Assembly: GCA_016932415.1 (NCBI GenBank)
Contig: JAFGCX010000016.1
Span: 1-64,000 of the forward strand
From: Candidatus Krumholzibacteriota bacterium
Lineage (GTDB): Bacteria > Krumholzibacteriota > Krumholzibacteriia > Krumholzibacteriales > Krumholzibacteriaceae
Length of the DNA: 64,000 bases
Direction: 5' to 3'
Shown here: positions 36,262 through 45,864 of the stretch, piece by piece
How positions within the stretch are numbered: the stretch's first letter is position 1
How the letters are laid out: each line of letters opens with the position of its first letter
The notes under the pieces: model-generated
Seen by the model: the letters and a program-made list of their open reading frames with translations, nothing else
Databases searched by the model: none
What the model was told of the DNA's origin: nothing
Made by a program: the position numbers and the translations under genes

Positions 36262-37323
36262 ATGATATTCGGACCGGTCAGCAAATATTCTCTTGTCAAC
36301 GCCAAGGTCAGAGCGCGGTTAAGCACGCTTCTTGATCCCGAGCAGATAAACCGGCTTGCTGAATCCCGCGATCTGGCGGAATTCTATACAGCGTTGAATG
36401 GAACGATTTACGAGGAGATATTTTCCAGGCCTGAGATCGCCTTTGACCCGAGAGTAGGAGAGAAACTCCTTCTTGAAAGGGAAGTCGAGTGGCACTCCGA
36501 ACTCCTCAAGGATCTTCGAGGTCCGGAAAGAGACCTCGTCTCTCATTTTCTCGAAAAATATGAGATCGAGAACCTCAAGATTGCGTTGAGGATACGTGAA
36601 GGGAAACGGGGGGGCGAAGACATGAAATACCTTGTGCGCCAGACCCTGCCCCATTCTCTTCCATACCAGGCTATTTCCGAAGCTGCGACGATCGAGGATG
36701 CCCTTTCCTATATTTCCAGGACCCCCTTTTTCAAAGCTGTCAACTCGGTGATCGATGACTACAGGGAAAGAGGTACTCTTTTCCCCGTGGAAATAAACCT
36801 TGAGATCGACTATTACCAGCGGCTTAAGGAAAAGATCGAAAAACTCTCAAAAAAAGACAGGGAGATCTCTCGAAAACTCGTTGGACTGGAAATAGACCAG
36901 AAGAACCTCGGATGGCTGATCAGGTTGAAATTCTACTACGATGTGCCTGTAGGTGAATTGCTCGATTACAATATCCCGGGCGGTTTCAGGATGACAAAGG
37001 ACCGGATGAAACAGGCATTCAAGGCCGAATCGATTCAGGAGGTCCTCGCGGCAGCTCTGGATAAATCGCTGAGCAACCTGTCGGAGATACTCGTCAAGGG
37101 ACAGAATCTGAGCAAGCTTTATCTTCTAGAGATCATACTCTGGAATATCCTTATATCCCGGGCGAAGAAAACGCTGGGTGGATTTCCCTTTACAATAGGT
37201 ACTGTTCTGTCTTACCTGATACTGAAACGTACGGAGATCCGCAATATTATCACTATTATGAACGGCAAGATCTACAAAATGGATCGAGGAGAGATAGAAA
37301 GTCATCTGAGAGTCTCATTCTGA
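36262..37323 (+). CDS. ntpC: V/A-type ATPase subunit C (AC39-like)
   Basis: 353 residues, all helical, matching NtpC/AtpC of V/A-ATPases: IFGPVSKYSLVNAKVRA at the start, GLEIDQKNLGWLIRLKFYYD in the middle and the C-terminal LILKRTEIRNIITIMNGKIY. It caps the rotor ring and couples the central shaft to it. The 150 bp before it holds no gene, only a GGAGGAGAAG-like purine stretch. Confidence 0.9.
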   Translation: MIFGPVSKYSLVNAKVRARLSTLLDPEQINRLAESRDLAEFYTALNGTIYEEIFSRPEIAFDPRVGEKLLLEREVEWHSELLKDLRGPERDLVSHFLEKYEIENLKIALRIREGKRGGEDMKYLVRQTLPHSLPYQAISEAATIEDALSYISRTPFFKAVNSVIDDYRERGTLFPVEINLEIDYYQRLKEKIEKLSKKDREISRKLVGLEIDQKNLGWLIRLKFYYDVPVGELLDYNIPGGFRMTKDRMKQAFKAESIQEVLAAALDKSLSNLSEILVKGQNLSKLYLLEIILWNILISRAKKTLGGFPFTIGTVLSYLILKRTEIRNIITIMNGKIYKMDRGEIESHLRVSF

Positions 37324-37333
37324 GGGTGGTCAT

Positions 37334-39352
37334 ATGTTCACTCCCGAAAAAATGCACCAGATCAATGTCATGGTATTTGAGACGGAAGTCGATGAGGTAG
37401 CGAAATCGATCGTGCGCCTCGGGATCCTCCATCTGGTTCAGCTTGATGACGCTCAGCCATGGGTGGAACAGCTCGGAACGTTCAACGCCGGCAAGATGAA
37501 TGAAAAACTGGGCCGTCTCGATCAGAGAGTCACGTCGTTGATGAAAGACCTTGGGATCCGGGAATTGCCTCTGGAAGAACGCGACAGCAACCTTCTTGAA
37601 ATATCTGTCAATGATCTCGACGAGATGGAACGTGAGATGTCCTCTCTTGAGGCGAGAGTCCAGGAACTGGTGCTGCGCAGGAAAGAGATGGAAGTGCATT
37701 ATGAAAGGATGCAGGGGATCTTCAACGAGATTTCTCCACTTGCCGAGGTCGGGCTTCCACACCAGAGCACTCCGTATACTTTTCTTGAGATCAGGTATGG
37801 ACAGGTCAAGAGCGAGAACCTCGAATATATCAACGAAAAGATCCAGCACCTCGCGGCAGTAGTGCTTCCGCTGGCGCACAGGGAAGGATACGAGATCATC
37901 CTGCTGATAGGCTTGAAGACGGACAGACTCAAAATCAAAAAGATACTGCGGGAAGCGACCTTCGAGGAGATCGAGATGCCGGATGAGGGCCGCGATGATG
38001 GTGAAGGGGCGATTGTAATAGAGGGGCTTGAAGAAAAAATAGCCGGAATAAAGGAACAGATCAATCGACTTGACGCGGAGTTGCTCGAGATCAGGGGAAA
38101 ACACTCAGGGGCCGTAACGGACTATCACAGATCTATACGGGTCGCAGAACTTCTTGTCACGGTAAAGAATTATCTCAAGAAAACCAAGAAGACATATATC
38201 TTCTCGGGCTGGGTCCCGAGCGATCGAAAGCGCGACGTCGAACGTGAGATAATGAGATCGGCTCGGGGCAGGGCTATTATCGAGATCATCCCTCCCGAAC
38301 AGATCACGGGAACCGAAAGTGGCAAGGTCAATGTCCCGGTGATGCTGAAGCACCCGGGTTTTTTCCGTCCTTTTGAGATGCTGGTTTCCAGTTACGGCCT
38401 GCCCGAGTACACTTTCATTGATCCGACATTCTTTGTGGCGATAAGCTTTCTTCTGATGTTCGGGATGATGTTCGGTGACGTGGGACACGGCGCGGTCCTC
38501 GCCTGGGTAGGATGGATGCTGGGATTCAGGAAAAGCAGGCGCAATAGTACGGAAGGACCCGTACTCGTAGGGAAAATGGCTTTTTACTGTGGTCTTTCGT
38601 CCATAGTGTTCGGGGTTCTCTACGGATCGATCTTCGGCCTTGAAGACCTGTTTCACGGGCTGTGGATGAAACCGATGCATAACGTGCTTTATTTCTTCAA
38701 AGTGGCGATCTATTTCGGAATAGCCCTGATATCGACAGGAATTCTTCTCAACGTGATCAACGCGATTCGCACAAAGGATTTCAAGGCGACATTCTTCGAT
38801 CAGGCGGGGCTGGTCAGCGCCGTCATATACTGGTGCGGGATCGGCGCCGTCTCGATATTTCTCTCAAACAAGCCGATTCCCGTGAAACTGATATTGTTCG
38901 GTATCGGGCTCCCAATCCTCCTGATCTTTCTCAGGGAACCTCTCCTGGCGCTGATAGGAAGGCGCAGGATCAGATTCGAAAAAGGTCTTATGACCTATAT
39001 CATGGAGACTGTAATCGAGATCATGGAGATAATAACCGGATATCTCGGTAATACTGTCTCGTTCATACGTGTAGCAGCGTTCGCCCTTGCCCATGTCGGA
39101 TTGTTCATTGCTGTCTTCAGCCTGGTCGATATGGTGAAGGGTGGAGTATCGGGCGCGATATATTCGACCCTTATACTCGTTCTTGGCAACGCTGTCATTA
39201 TAGCCCTGGAGGGCATGGTGGTAACGATTCAGGCCATCCGTCTGGAGTACTACGAATTCTTCGGCAAGTTCTTCATGGGTGGAGGAGTAGCTTATAAACC
39301 GATAGGCCTGGGAGGCAGTCCCGGCCGGAAAGAACGAAAGGAGACAGGGTAA
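37334..39352 (+). CDS. ntpI: V/A-type ATPase subunit I (membrane a-subunit)
   Basis: 672 residues. The N-terminal half is cytoplasmic and coiled coil, like the stalk-binding head of subunit I. The C-terminal half (about 360-650) has about eight membrane helices, with FGMMFGDVGHGAVLAWVG, ITGYLGNTVSFIRVAAFALA (containing the essential translocation Arg) and AIRLEYYEFFGKFF. It carries the ion half-channels. Ten bp after ntpC. Confidence 0.93.
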   Translation: MFTPEKMHQINVMVFETEVDEVAKSIVRLGILHLVQLDDAQPWVEQLGTFNAGKMNEKLGRLDQRVTSLMKDLGIRELPLEERDSNLLEISVNDLDEMEREMSSLEARVQELVLRRKEMEVHYERMQGIFNEISPLAEVGLPHQSTPYTFLEIRYGQVKSENLEYINEKIQHLAAVVLPLAHREGYEIILLIGLKTDRLKIKKILREATFEEIEMPDEGRDDGEGAIVIEGLEEKIAGIKEQINRLDAELLEIRGKHSGAVTDYHRSIRVAELLVTVKNYLKKTKKTYIFSGWVPSDRKRDVEREIMRSARGRAIIEIIPPEQITGTESGKVNVPVMLKHPGFFRPFEMLVSSYGLPEYTFIDPTFFVAISFLLMFGMMFGDVGHGAVLAWVGWMLGFRKSRRNSTEGPVLVGKMAFYCGLSSIVFGVLYGSIFGLEDLFHGLWMKPMHNVLYFFKVAIYFGIALISTGILLNVINAIRTKDFKATFFDQAGLVSAVIYWCGIGAVSIFLSNKPIPVKLILFGIGLPILLIFLREPLLALIGRRRIRFEKGLMTYIMETVIEIMEIITGYLGNTVSFIRVAAFALAHVGLFIAVFSLVDMVKGGVSGAIYSTLILVLGNAVIIALEGMVVTIQAIRLEYYEFFGKFFMGGGVAYKPIGLGGSPGRKERKETG

Positions 39353-39757
39353 ATGTCACAGCAAGAGGAACGCAGGAAGAAGATGAGGAAATGGATTACT
39401 CTCTCTACTGCGGCGGTTTTTTCGACAGTGATCATAGTACTGCTGATCACTCTTATCAGCACCGCAGCGAATGTATACAGCCAGGGTCATGATCCCGCGG
39501 CGACCGCGGCAGTACAGAAAGATTTTACTCCCGAAAGAGCGAAGATCATGATGTGGGGATTCGCCGCCGCGGCGTTTTCCACGGCAATAGGGAGCGTAGG
39601 CGCTGGTGTAGCGGTAGCTTATGTGGGATCGGCAGCCCTCGGCGCGATCGGTGAAAAACCGGAGCTTGCCGCGAGAGCGTTGATCTATGTCGGCCTGGCT
39701 GAAGGAATCGCTATTTACGGGCTGATCATTTCGATCATGATACTTACCAAGATCTGA
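39353..39757 (+). CDS. ntpK: V/A-type ATPase subunit K (rotor ring proteolipid)
   Basis: 134 residues. An extra N-terminal hydrophobic helix (about 13-37) precedes a single rotor hairpin: helix about 64-92 (GFAAAAFSTAIGSVGAGVAV) and helix about 105-132 with the ion-carrying Glu117 in LAEGIAIYGLI. So it is a two-helix ring subunit with a leader, as in Thermus, not the four-helix E. hirae type. The first helix may be a cleaved signal. I see no clear Na+ ligand set, so protons are the likely ion (inference). It starts one base after the ntpI stop. Confidence 0.9.
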   Translation: MSQQEERRKKMRKWITLSTAAVFSTVIIVLLITLISTAANVYSQGHDPAATAAVQKDFTPERAKIMMWGFAAAAFSTAIGSVGAGVAVAYVGSAALGAIGEKPELAARALIYVGLAEGIAIYGLIISIMILTKI

Positions 39758-39799
39758 ACTGGGGGACCAGGAGCGGTTACCGGGGAGAGATAGAGACTG

Positions 39800-40105
39800 A
39801 TGAATTTCTACGTTATCGCAGACGAGAACACCATGACCGGATTCAGGCTCGTAGGGCTTGAAGGGGAAGTGGTCGAGACTGCTGAAGAGGCAAGGGAAGC
39901 CCTGGCCAAAGCATTTTCGTCCGAGGATATAGGGATTATCATAATCACCGAGAGGATCGCGGCCTCGATCCGCGATGAAATGGAAGAATTCATATTTGGT
40001 CACTCTTTCCCTCTTATCATCGAGATCCCTGACCGGAAAGGGGCGCTTGAGGGAAGGATATCGATCCGGGAGATGGTCAACGCGGCAGTAGGAGTAAAGG
40101 TCTGA
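39800..40105 (+). CDS. ntpF: V/A-type ATPase subunit F
   Basis: 101 residues with the usual subunit F start (MNFYVIADENTMTGFRLVGL, exactly 20 shown) and the conserved FIIITERIA-like GIIIITERIAASI and PLIIEIPDRKG. It is the small central-shaft partner of subunit D. Normal family length. Confidence 0.92.
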   Translation: MNFYVIADENTMTGFRLVGLEGEVVETAEEAREALAKAFSSEDIGIIIITERIAASIRDEMEEFIFGHSFPLIIEIPDRKGALEGRISIREMVNAAVGVKV

Positions 40106-40172
40106 GCTATGATTCGCGGGGAAGTTAAAGCCGGAGTGAAGGGTGATATAAAAGAAAAAGGGAGTGGAGTCA

Positions 40173-40832
40173 TTGGTTGATAACGAATCAGTCGAAAGGA
40201 TAGTCAGCCAGATATTCGAGGACGGTGAGAAAGAGATCGCTTCGATCATCGATAAGGCTCAGCGAACCGCATCCGAGATCACCGCCAAAGCCGAGAAAGC
40301 CGGCGAGGAGATCGCCGCCAGGATCCTCAAGGAATCCAAGGAGAAAGGCGACACGATCCACAGAAGGCTTCTCTCGAGCGTCAATATCGAGGTAAAAAGA
40401 ACAAAGCTTAAAGCCAGAGAGGAGATAGTCGCTGCCGTAAACAAAAAGGTGCGAGATGGTCTTGAGGGTGTCAGATCCGGCAGCGATTACCCGGGGCTTC
40501 TGGCCGTTATGATAATCGAGGCGATCACAGCCCTTGATGGGGGGAGATTCCAGGTCTACGTCGACCGCGCTGATATAGACCTGCTGAGGAAAGAAGTCTT
40601 TGATATCGTGAAGGAAAAGATCCGAAAGGAAGGCAGAGAGATCGAACTGCTTGAAGATATGGTCCTGGATAAAAGATCGATAGGAGGGGCGAGGGTAGGA
40701 GTGCCGGGAGGAAGGGTGATATACGACAACACTTTTGAAGCGCGCATGTACAGGATGCGTGATGAGATACGAAACATAATATTCGAAGAAGTCTTCGAAC
40801 CGGAAGGAAGCGAGGGTTCGAACAGTGCTTGA
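40173..40832 (+). CDS. ntpE: V/A-type ATPase subunit E (peripheral stalk)
   Basis: 219 residues from TTG 40173; GGGAG at 40160-40164 is well placed for it, whereas GTG 40164 overlaps that site. N-terminal half is coiled coil (EIASIIDKAQRTASEITAKA), C-terminal half a mixed alpha/beta domain with RVGVPGGRVIYDNTFEARM, which resembles the end of subunit E. It pairs with the small first-gene stalk protein. The last 8 bp overlap the start of ntpA. Confidence 0.87.
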   Translation: MVDNESVERIVSQIFEDGEKEIASIIDKAQRTASEITAKAEKAGEEIAARILKESKEKGDTIHRRLLSSVNIEVKRTKLKAREEIVAAVNKKVRDGLEGVRSGSDYPGLLAVMIIEAITALDGGRFQVYVDRADIDLLRKEVFDIVKEKIRKEGREIELLEDMVLDKRSIGGARVGVPGGRVIYDNTFEARMYRMRDEIRNIIFEEVFEPEGSEGSNSA

Positions 40833-42594
40833 GATCATTGGAAAAGTCGATAAGGTAATTGGACCGGTGGTCCACGCGAGAGAGATCGATAAGGCGAGGA
40901 TGCTCGATCTCGTCGAAGTGGGGGACGACCACCTGGTAGGCGAAATAGTCAAACTTGACAGGGACAGGGCCGTCATCCAGGTCTACGAGGATACGACGGG
41001 GCTCGCCCCGGGGACCAATATTTACAGCGCCGGTGTTCCCCTTTCAGTCGATCTTGGACCTGGCCTTATAGGGACGATATATGACGGGATACAGAGGCCG
41101 CTCGAGGTGATCCGTGATTCTTCTGACCAGTATATCCAGAAGGGGATCCACGTATCATCTCTCGACAGGGAGAAGAAGTGGCTGTTCAGTCCCGCCATAA
41201 CACCCGGGATCGATGTCTCCGGAGGAGAAGTCGTCGGGAAAGTCCAGGAAACGGTACTTATCGAGCACAGGGTGCTTGTTCCGCCGGGGCTTTCAGGAAA
41301 AGTGACGTGGGTGACGGAGGAAGGTGAATATACAATAGACGAGACTGTCGCGCGTATCGAAGATAAAGAAGGAAAATCTCTGGAGATCAAGCTGAGCCAG
41401 CGCTGGCCTGTCAGGAGAGGGCGCCCCGTCAGGGGAAGAATGCCCCTTACCATACCGCTTATAACCGGCCAGCGTGTGATAGACACTCTCTTCCCCGTTG
41501 CCAAGGGTGGAACTGTCGTAGTGCCTGGCGGATTCGGAACGGGCAAGACAATGATCCAGCATGCTCTTTCAAAGTGGAGCGATGCCGACCTCATAGTCTA
41601 TATAGGGTGTGGCGAGCGCGGCAATGAGATGACCGATGTCCTTATCGAATTCCCCAAGCTGATCGATCCTAGGACGAAGAGGCCGATCATGGAGAGGACG
41701 ATACTGATCGCCAATACATCGAATATGCCGGTCGCCGCGCGGGAAGCTTCGATATACACAGGTATTACGATGGCTGAATATTACAGGGACCAGGGATATC
41801 ACGTGGCGATCATGGCCGATTCGACTTCCCGGTGGGCCGAGGCGCTTAGAGAGCTGTCGGGGCGAATGGAGGAGATGCCCGCTGACGAAGGGTATCCCGC
41901 CTATCTCCCGACAAGGCTCGCTGAATTCTACGAAAGAGCGGGGATGGTCGAGACTCTTGGCGGAGCGCATGGATCGATCAGTATCATCGGTTCGGTCTCA
42001 CCTCCGGGAGGAGATTTTTCAGAACCGGTGACCCAGCACTCGAAACGTTTCGTACGTTGTACATGGGCACTCGATCGGCAACTGGCCAACGCAAGGCATT
42101 ATCCGGCTATCTCGTGGCTGGAAAGTTACAGCGAGTATGTGGAAGAGATAAGCGGCTGGTGGGATGAGAACTCGGGGGGGGAGTGGGCCGAACTGCGCCG
42201 CAAGATAATGGATCTGCTTCAGCAGGAAGGGAAACTGCAGCAGGTGGTGAAACTTGTCGGGCCCGATGTCCTGCCGGATACGCAGAGGATAGTCCTTGAG
42301 ACCTGTACGATGTTCAAGAACGCTTTCCTGCAACAGAACAGTTTTGACAAGATAGATATGTTCTGCGTTCCGGAGAAGCAGGTAAAGATGCTCCAGGTGA
42401 TCCTGGAATTCTACGACCTTGGAGTCGATAATATCAAAAAGGGAGCGACGATCCATCAACTCAAGAAAATGGAAGTCACCTCTGATATCATGAGAATGAA
42501 GTTTTCTGTCTCTAACGACGAGATCGAAAAAATCGACCGGATAAGGGACAAGCTGAACCGTTCGATGCAGCGTATAGGAGAGATGTTTGAATAG
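40825..42594 (+). CDS. ntpA: V/A-type ATPase catalytic subunit A
   Basis: 589 residues from GTG 40825. N-terminal barrel (GKVDKVIGPVV), the long bulge domain typical of A subunits (about 115-190), Walker A GGFGTGKT (235-242), GCGERGNEMTDVL, and catalytic and nucleotide segments DSTSRWAEALRE and SVSPPGGDFSEPVT. All hallmark residues are intact. It hydrolyses or makes ATP in the cytoplasmic V1/A1 head. Confidence 0.97.
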   Translation: MLEIIGKVDKVIGPVVHAREIDKARMLDLVEVGDDHLVGEIVKLDRDRAVIQVYEDTTGLAPGTNIYSAGVPLSVDLGPGLIGTIYDGIQRPLEVIRDSSDQYIQKGIHVSSLDREKKWLFSPAITPGIDVSGGEVVGKVQETVLIEHRVLVPPGLSGKVTWVTEEGEYTIDETVARIEDKEGKSLEIKLSQRWPVRRGRPVRGRMPLTIPLITGQRVIDTLFPVAKGGTVVVPGGFGTGKTMIQHALSKWSDADLIVYIGCGERGNEMTDVLIEFPKLIDPRTKRPIMERTILIANTSNMPVAAREASIYTGITMAEYYRDQGYHVAIMADSTSRWAEALRELSGRMEEMPADEGYPAYLPTRLAEFYERAGMVETLGGAHGSISIIGSVSPPGGDFSEPVTQHSKRFVRCTWALDRQLANARHYPAISWLESYSEYVEEISGWWDENSGGEWAELRRKIMDLLQQEGKLQQVVKLVGPDVLPDTQRIVLETCTMFKNAFLQQNSFDKIDMFCVPEKQVKMLQVILEFYDLGVDNIKKGATIHQLKKMEVTSDIMRMKFSVSNDEIEKIDRIRDKLNRSMQRIGEMFE

Positions 42595-42652
42595 GGAACC
42601 ATAGATTGACGCGTATAACTGAAATGTCTAAATGAAAAACGGTGAGGGTATG

Positions 42653-44041
42653 ATGGAGAAGAATCTGACGCAGGGAAGGGAATATGTCGGGATCAGCCAG
42701 GTCTCGGGGCCGCTCGTAGCTGTCAAAGGGATCCATAACGTAGGATATAACGAACTTGCCGAGATCGTTGATCCGACCGGAAAAGTAAGGCTCGGAATGA
42801 TCCTGGAAAGCAGCGAAGGCGCCGCGGTCATCCAGGTCTTCGAGGGGACTTCAGGCCTTTCGATCCCCGATACTAAAGTTAGGTTCAGGGGTGAGCCGCT
42901 GAGTTTCGGAGTAAGCAGTGAGATCCTCGGGAGGGTCTTTAACGGACTTGGCGAACCGGTCGACGGAGGACCGGCTCCCAGGGCTGAGATGAGGATGGAT
43001 GTCAACGGACTCCCGATAAATCCGACCGCGCGTGAATATCCCAGGAAATTCATTCAGACCGGTATATCGGCTATCGACGGGATGAACACGCTGGTCCGAG
43101 GACAGAAGCTTCCTATATTTTCCGGGACCGGACTTCCCCACAACAGGATCGTCGCCCAGATCACCCGCCAGGCGAAGATCATCGGCGAGGACACTTCATT
43201 CGCGGTAGTATTCGCCGCGATGGGTATCAAGCATGACGTCGCCCAGTATTTTATCAGGAACTTCGAGGAATCGGGAGTTCTCGAGAAGGTCGTTCTTTTC
43301 CTCAACCTGGCCGACGACCCTTCGGTCGAAAGGCTTGTTACTCCGAGGACCGCCCTTACCGCGGCGGAATATCTCGCGTTCACGATGAATATGCATGTTC
43401 TCGTGATACTTACCGATATGACGAATTACTGTGAATCATTGAGAGAGATATCGACGATCCGCGAGGAAATACCAAGCAGAAAAGGATATCCCGGTTATCT
43501 ATACAGCGATCTGTCGATAATATACGAACGGGCGGGGATGATCTCTGGAATAGAGGGTTCGATCACGCAGATGCCGATCCTTACGATGCCGAACGATGAT
43601 ATATCTCACCCGGTGCCGGATCTTTCCGGATATATCACCGAAGGACAGATAGTCCTGGAAAGGGAACTGGATCACAGGAATATATATCCGCCTATCGCCG
43701 GGCTGCCGTCTCTGTCCCGACTGATGAAGGATGGTATCGGCGAGGGGATGACCCGCGAGGATCACGCGCACGTGGCAAGCCAGCTTTTTGCCGCCTATTC
43801 GCATGTCAAGGATGTAAGGGCTCTTGCCGCGGTAATAGGCGCTGAAGAACTTACCCCACTTGACAAGGTGTACATGGATTTCGGCGACAGGTTCGAGAGG
43901 GAGTTCCTCAGCCAGGGAGAATATGAGGACAGGACCATAGAGGAGACCCTCGATACAGGGTGGAAAGTGATATCGTCGCTGCCCAAGGAAGAGCTATACA
44001 GGATATCCGAAGAAGAGCTGAATAAATATTACGGCAAATAA
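42653..44041 (+). CDS. ntpB: V/A-type ATPase regulatory subunit B
   Basis: 462 residues from ATG 42653, which GGTGAGG at 42641-42647 suits better than the upstream in-frame ATGs at 42632 and 42650. Subunit B landmarks: [18 protein letters not shown] (in place of a P-loop), [48 protein letters not shown] and [14 protein letters not shown]. It has no Walker A lysine, as expected for the non-catalytic subunit. Confidence 0.97.
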   Translation: MEKNLTQGREYVGISQVSGPLVAVKGIHNVGYNELAEIVDPTGKVRLGMILESSEGAAVIQVFEGTSGLSIPDTKVRFRGEPLSFGVSSEILGRVFNGLGEPVDGGPAPRAEMRMDVNGLPINPTAREYPRKFIQTGISAIDGMNTLVRGQKLPIFSGTGLPHNRIVAQITRQAKIIGEDTSFAVVFAAMGIKHDVAQYFIRNFEESGVLEKVVLFLNLADDPSVERLVTPRTALTAAEYLAFTMNMHVLVILTDMTNYCESLREISTIREEIPSRKGYPGYLYSDLSIIYERAGMISGIEGSITQMPILTMPNDDISHPVPDLSGYITEGQIVLERELDHRNIYPPIAGLPSLSRLMKDGIGEGMTREDHAHVASQLFAAYSHVKDVRALAAVIGAEELTPLDKVYMDFGDRFEREFLSQGEYEDRTIEETLDTGWKVISSLPKEELYRISEEELNKYYGK

Positions 44042-44104
44042 CCGGTTGATCGGCCACCGTGGCGGAATCAGCGCTTGCGATAGTGTTTGGATGACGGTGA
44101 TAAA

Positions 44105-44743
44105 ATGGCGCAGTATGAGATAGCCCCGACAAAAACGAATATGATGAAGATCCGCAGGGATCTTGGATTCGCGCTTGAAGGCTGGGAACTACTCGATCAG
44201 AAGAGAAAGATCCTTGTCGTTGAGCTGATGGGGCTTATCGACCGGGCGGTAGAAGCGCAGAAAGAAGTCGAATCGCGCATTGAAGAGGCATTCGAGGCTC
44301 TGGACCAGGCGATCCTCCGTATGGGGCGCAGAGAGGTCAACCTGATCGCGCTCGGCATGAACATTGAATCCGAGATCTCGATAGCGCAGAGAAGGGTCAT
44401 GGGTGTCTCGCTGCCCAGGGTCAAGGTGAGATTCGATGATAAATCACCTTATTTCGCCGCCGCTGAAAGCAGTATATGGATAGATGAAGCGATCCTGAAA
44501 TTCAGGGAGATCCTCAAACTGCTCGGCACCCTCGCCGAAGCGAGGATATCCCTGATGCGCCTGTCGCGCGAAGTCTCCAAGACGATCAGGCGAGTGAACG
44601 CTCTGGAAAAGATCTTTATTCCGGATCATCAGGAGACGTTGAAATATATTGAAATGGCACTCGAAGAATCTGAAAGAGAGGCCTTCTTTGTCCTTAAACT
44701 GGTGAAGGACAGGCTCTCCCGGAGAAAAGGTGAAGCCCTATGA
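44105..44743 (+). CDS. ntpD: V/A-type ATPase subunit D (central shaft)
   Basis: 212 residues from ATG 44105, where the typical start APTKTNMMKIRRDLGFALEG follows at once; the TTG at 44087 is upstream of the conserved region. Long antiparallel coiled coil (KTIRRVNALEKIFIPD in the C-terminal helix). It rotates inside the A3B3 head. The stop overlaps the next gene as ATGA. Confidence 0.95.
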   Translation: MAQYEIAPTKTNMMKIRRDLGFALEGWELLDQKRKILVVELMGLIDRAVEAQKEVESRIEEAFEALDQAILRMGRREVNLIALGMNIESEISIAQRRVMGVSLPRVKVRFDDKSPYFAAAESSIWIDEAILKFREILKLLGTLAEARISLMRLSREVSKTIRRVNALEKIFIPDHQETLKYIEMALEESEREAFFVLKLVKDRLSRRKGEAL

Positions 44744-45225
44744 ACGGACCGTTAAACAGGATGCTTTTGTATATTGACGGGAGCGAATCGTCAATAACTG
44801 CTGCGCAGATGGCTATCGCGATGGCTAAATCGTATGAGGCGTATCTGAAAGTGATATATGTGGTCAATGAAAATCTTCTGAACGAACTGCTCAAAGCGAA
44901 GATATTTGTCCAGGTCGAAAAGATGGATTATGAGCGGGATCTCGAAGAAGACGGCAAACGGTATCTTAATTACATCGTAAAACTTGCCGACAGGAAAGGA
45001 TTGAAGATCGAAACAGTACTGCGCAAGGGGCTGGTACATGAGGAAGTGGCCAGGGAAGTGGAAGAATATGGAGCGGATCTCCTGGTTCAGGGCGAACTTG
45101 GCGAAGTCCTCAGTCTCAGGGATTCATTTTATGAAGAAGGTGAGCGGATACTGAGAAAATCCAAGTGCTGCGTAATGATAGTCAGGGGAAGCGATAAGAT
45201 AGACAGGATCTACGAGCAGATATAG
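44740..45225 (+). CDS. Universal stress protein
   Basis: 161 residues, UspA-like alpha/beta fold: MLLYIDGSESSITAAQMAIA at the start and the C-terminal KCCVMIVRGSDK. The usual ATP-binding GxxG(9)GS/T loop is not obvious (VQGELGEVLSLRDSFYEEG), so it may not bind ATP. Its ATGA overlap with ntpD means it is translated with the V-ATPase, an unusual partner suggesting a role in regulating or reporting ATPase state (inference). Confidence 0.85.
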   Translation: MNGPLNRMLLYIDGSESSITAAQMAIAMAKSYEAYLKVIYVVNENLLNELLKAKIFVQVEKMDYERDLEEDGKRYLNYIVKLADRKGLKIETVLRKGLVHEEVAREVEEYGADLLVQGELGEVLSLRDSFYEEGERILRKSKCCVMIVRGSDKIDRIYEQI

Positions 45226-45343
45226 CGGGTCTGTGACGAGGCGTAAAGGGGTGAGGCAACGAGACCTTGCGCCGGGTCACCTTGTTGGTTATTATTCGTC
45301 GATATTCCAAGTATCGGGAAAGTCCCCGTGGGAGGCGTAAGAA

Positions 45344-45808
45344 ATGAGATTTGCAGATTATATCAAACCTGAATGTATCAATACCGATCTCGATGGAGAA
45401 GACAAGAGTGAGATCATCGAGGAACTTGTCGGGATAATGGGGGAATCGTACACTGATGCCGATACTGACAGGATATACGAGGCGGTAATGGCGAGAGAGA
45501 GGGATGGAAGCACTGGGCTGGAACTGGGTGTAGCCATACCACACGCGAAGTGTGACGCCGTTGGAGAACTCAGTATCGTAATAGGCGTTTCGAAGAAAGG
45601 CGTCGATTTTCAGTCTCTCGATGGCAATCCCGCCCATCTTTTTTTCATGCTGATAGCACCGACCTCCGAATCGGGTCCTCACGTGCAGGCGATTGCCAAG
45701 ATCGTAAAGATGATAAAGATCGACAGTTTCAGGAAGCGCCTTCTCAAAGCGACAAAAAGCGAAGAAGTCATCGATGCCATTCGCAAGGTCGAGGATGGGG
45801 ATGATTAG
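45344..45808 (+). CDS. PtsN-like PTS IIA domain protein
   Basis: 154 residues, fructose/nitrogen-type PTS EIIA domain. The phospho-accepting His is His67 in ELGVAIPHAKC. No EI, HPr or transport domains are nearby, so it is likely a regulatory EIIA(Ntr)-type protein. EIIA(Ntr) in enterobacteria regulates TrkA potassium uptake; both partners are in this window, but that link is speculative. It is 118 bp after the stress protein; the gap holds no clear element. Confidence 0.85.
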   Translation: MRFADYIKPECINTDLDGEDKSEIIEELVGIMGESYTDADTDRIYEAVMARERDGSTGLELGVAIPHAKCDAVGELSIVIGVSKKGVDFQSLDGNPAHLFFMLIAPTSESGPHVQAIAKIVKMIKIDSFRKRLLKATKSEEVIDAIRKVEDGDD

Positions 45809-45864
45809 GCGAACCCCTGCCGATCCGCTTTCTTTGAAGAATCCATCTTTTCAGGACTCTGCTT

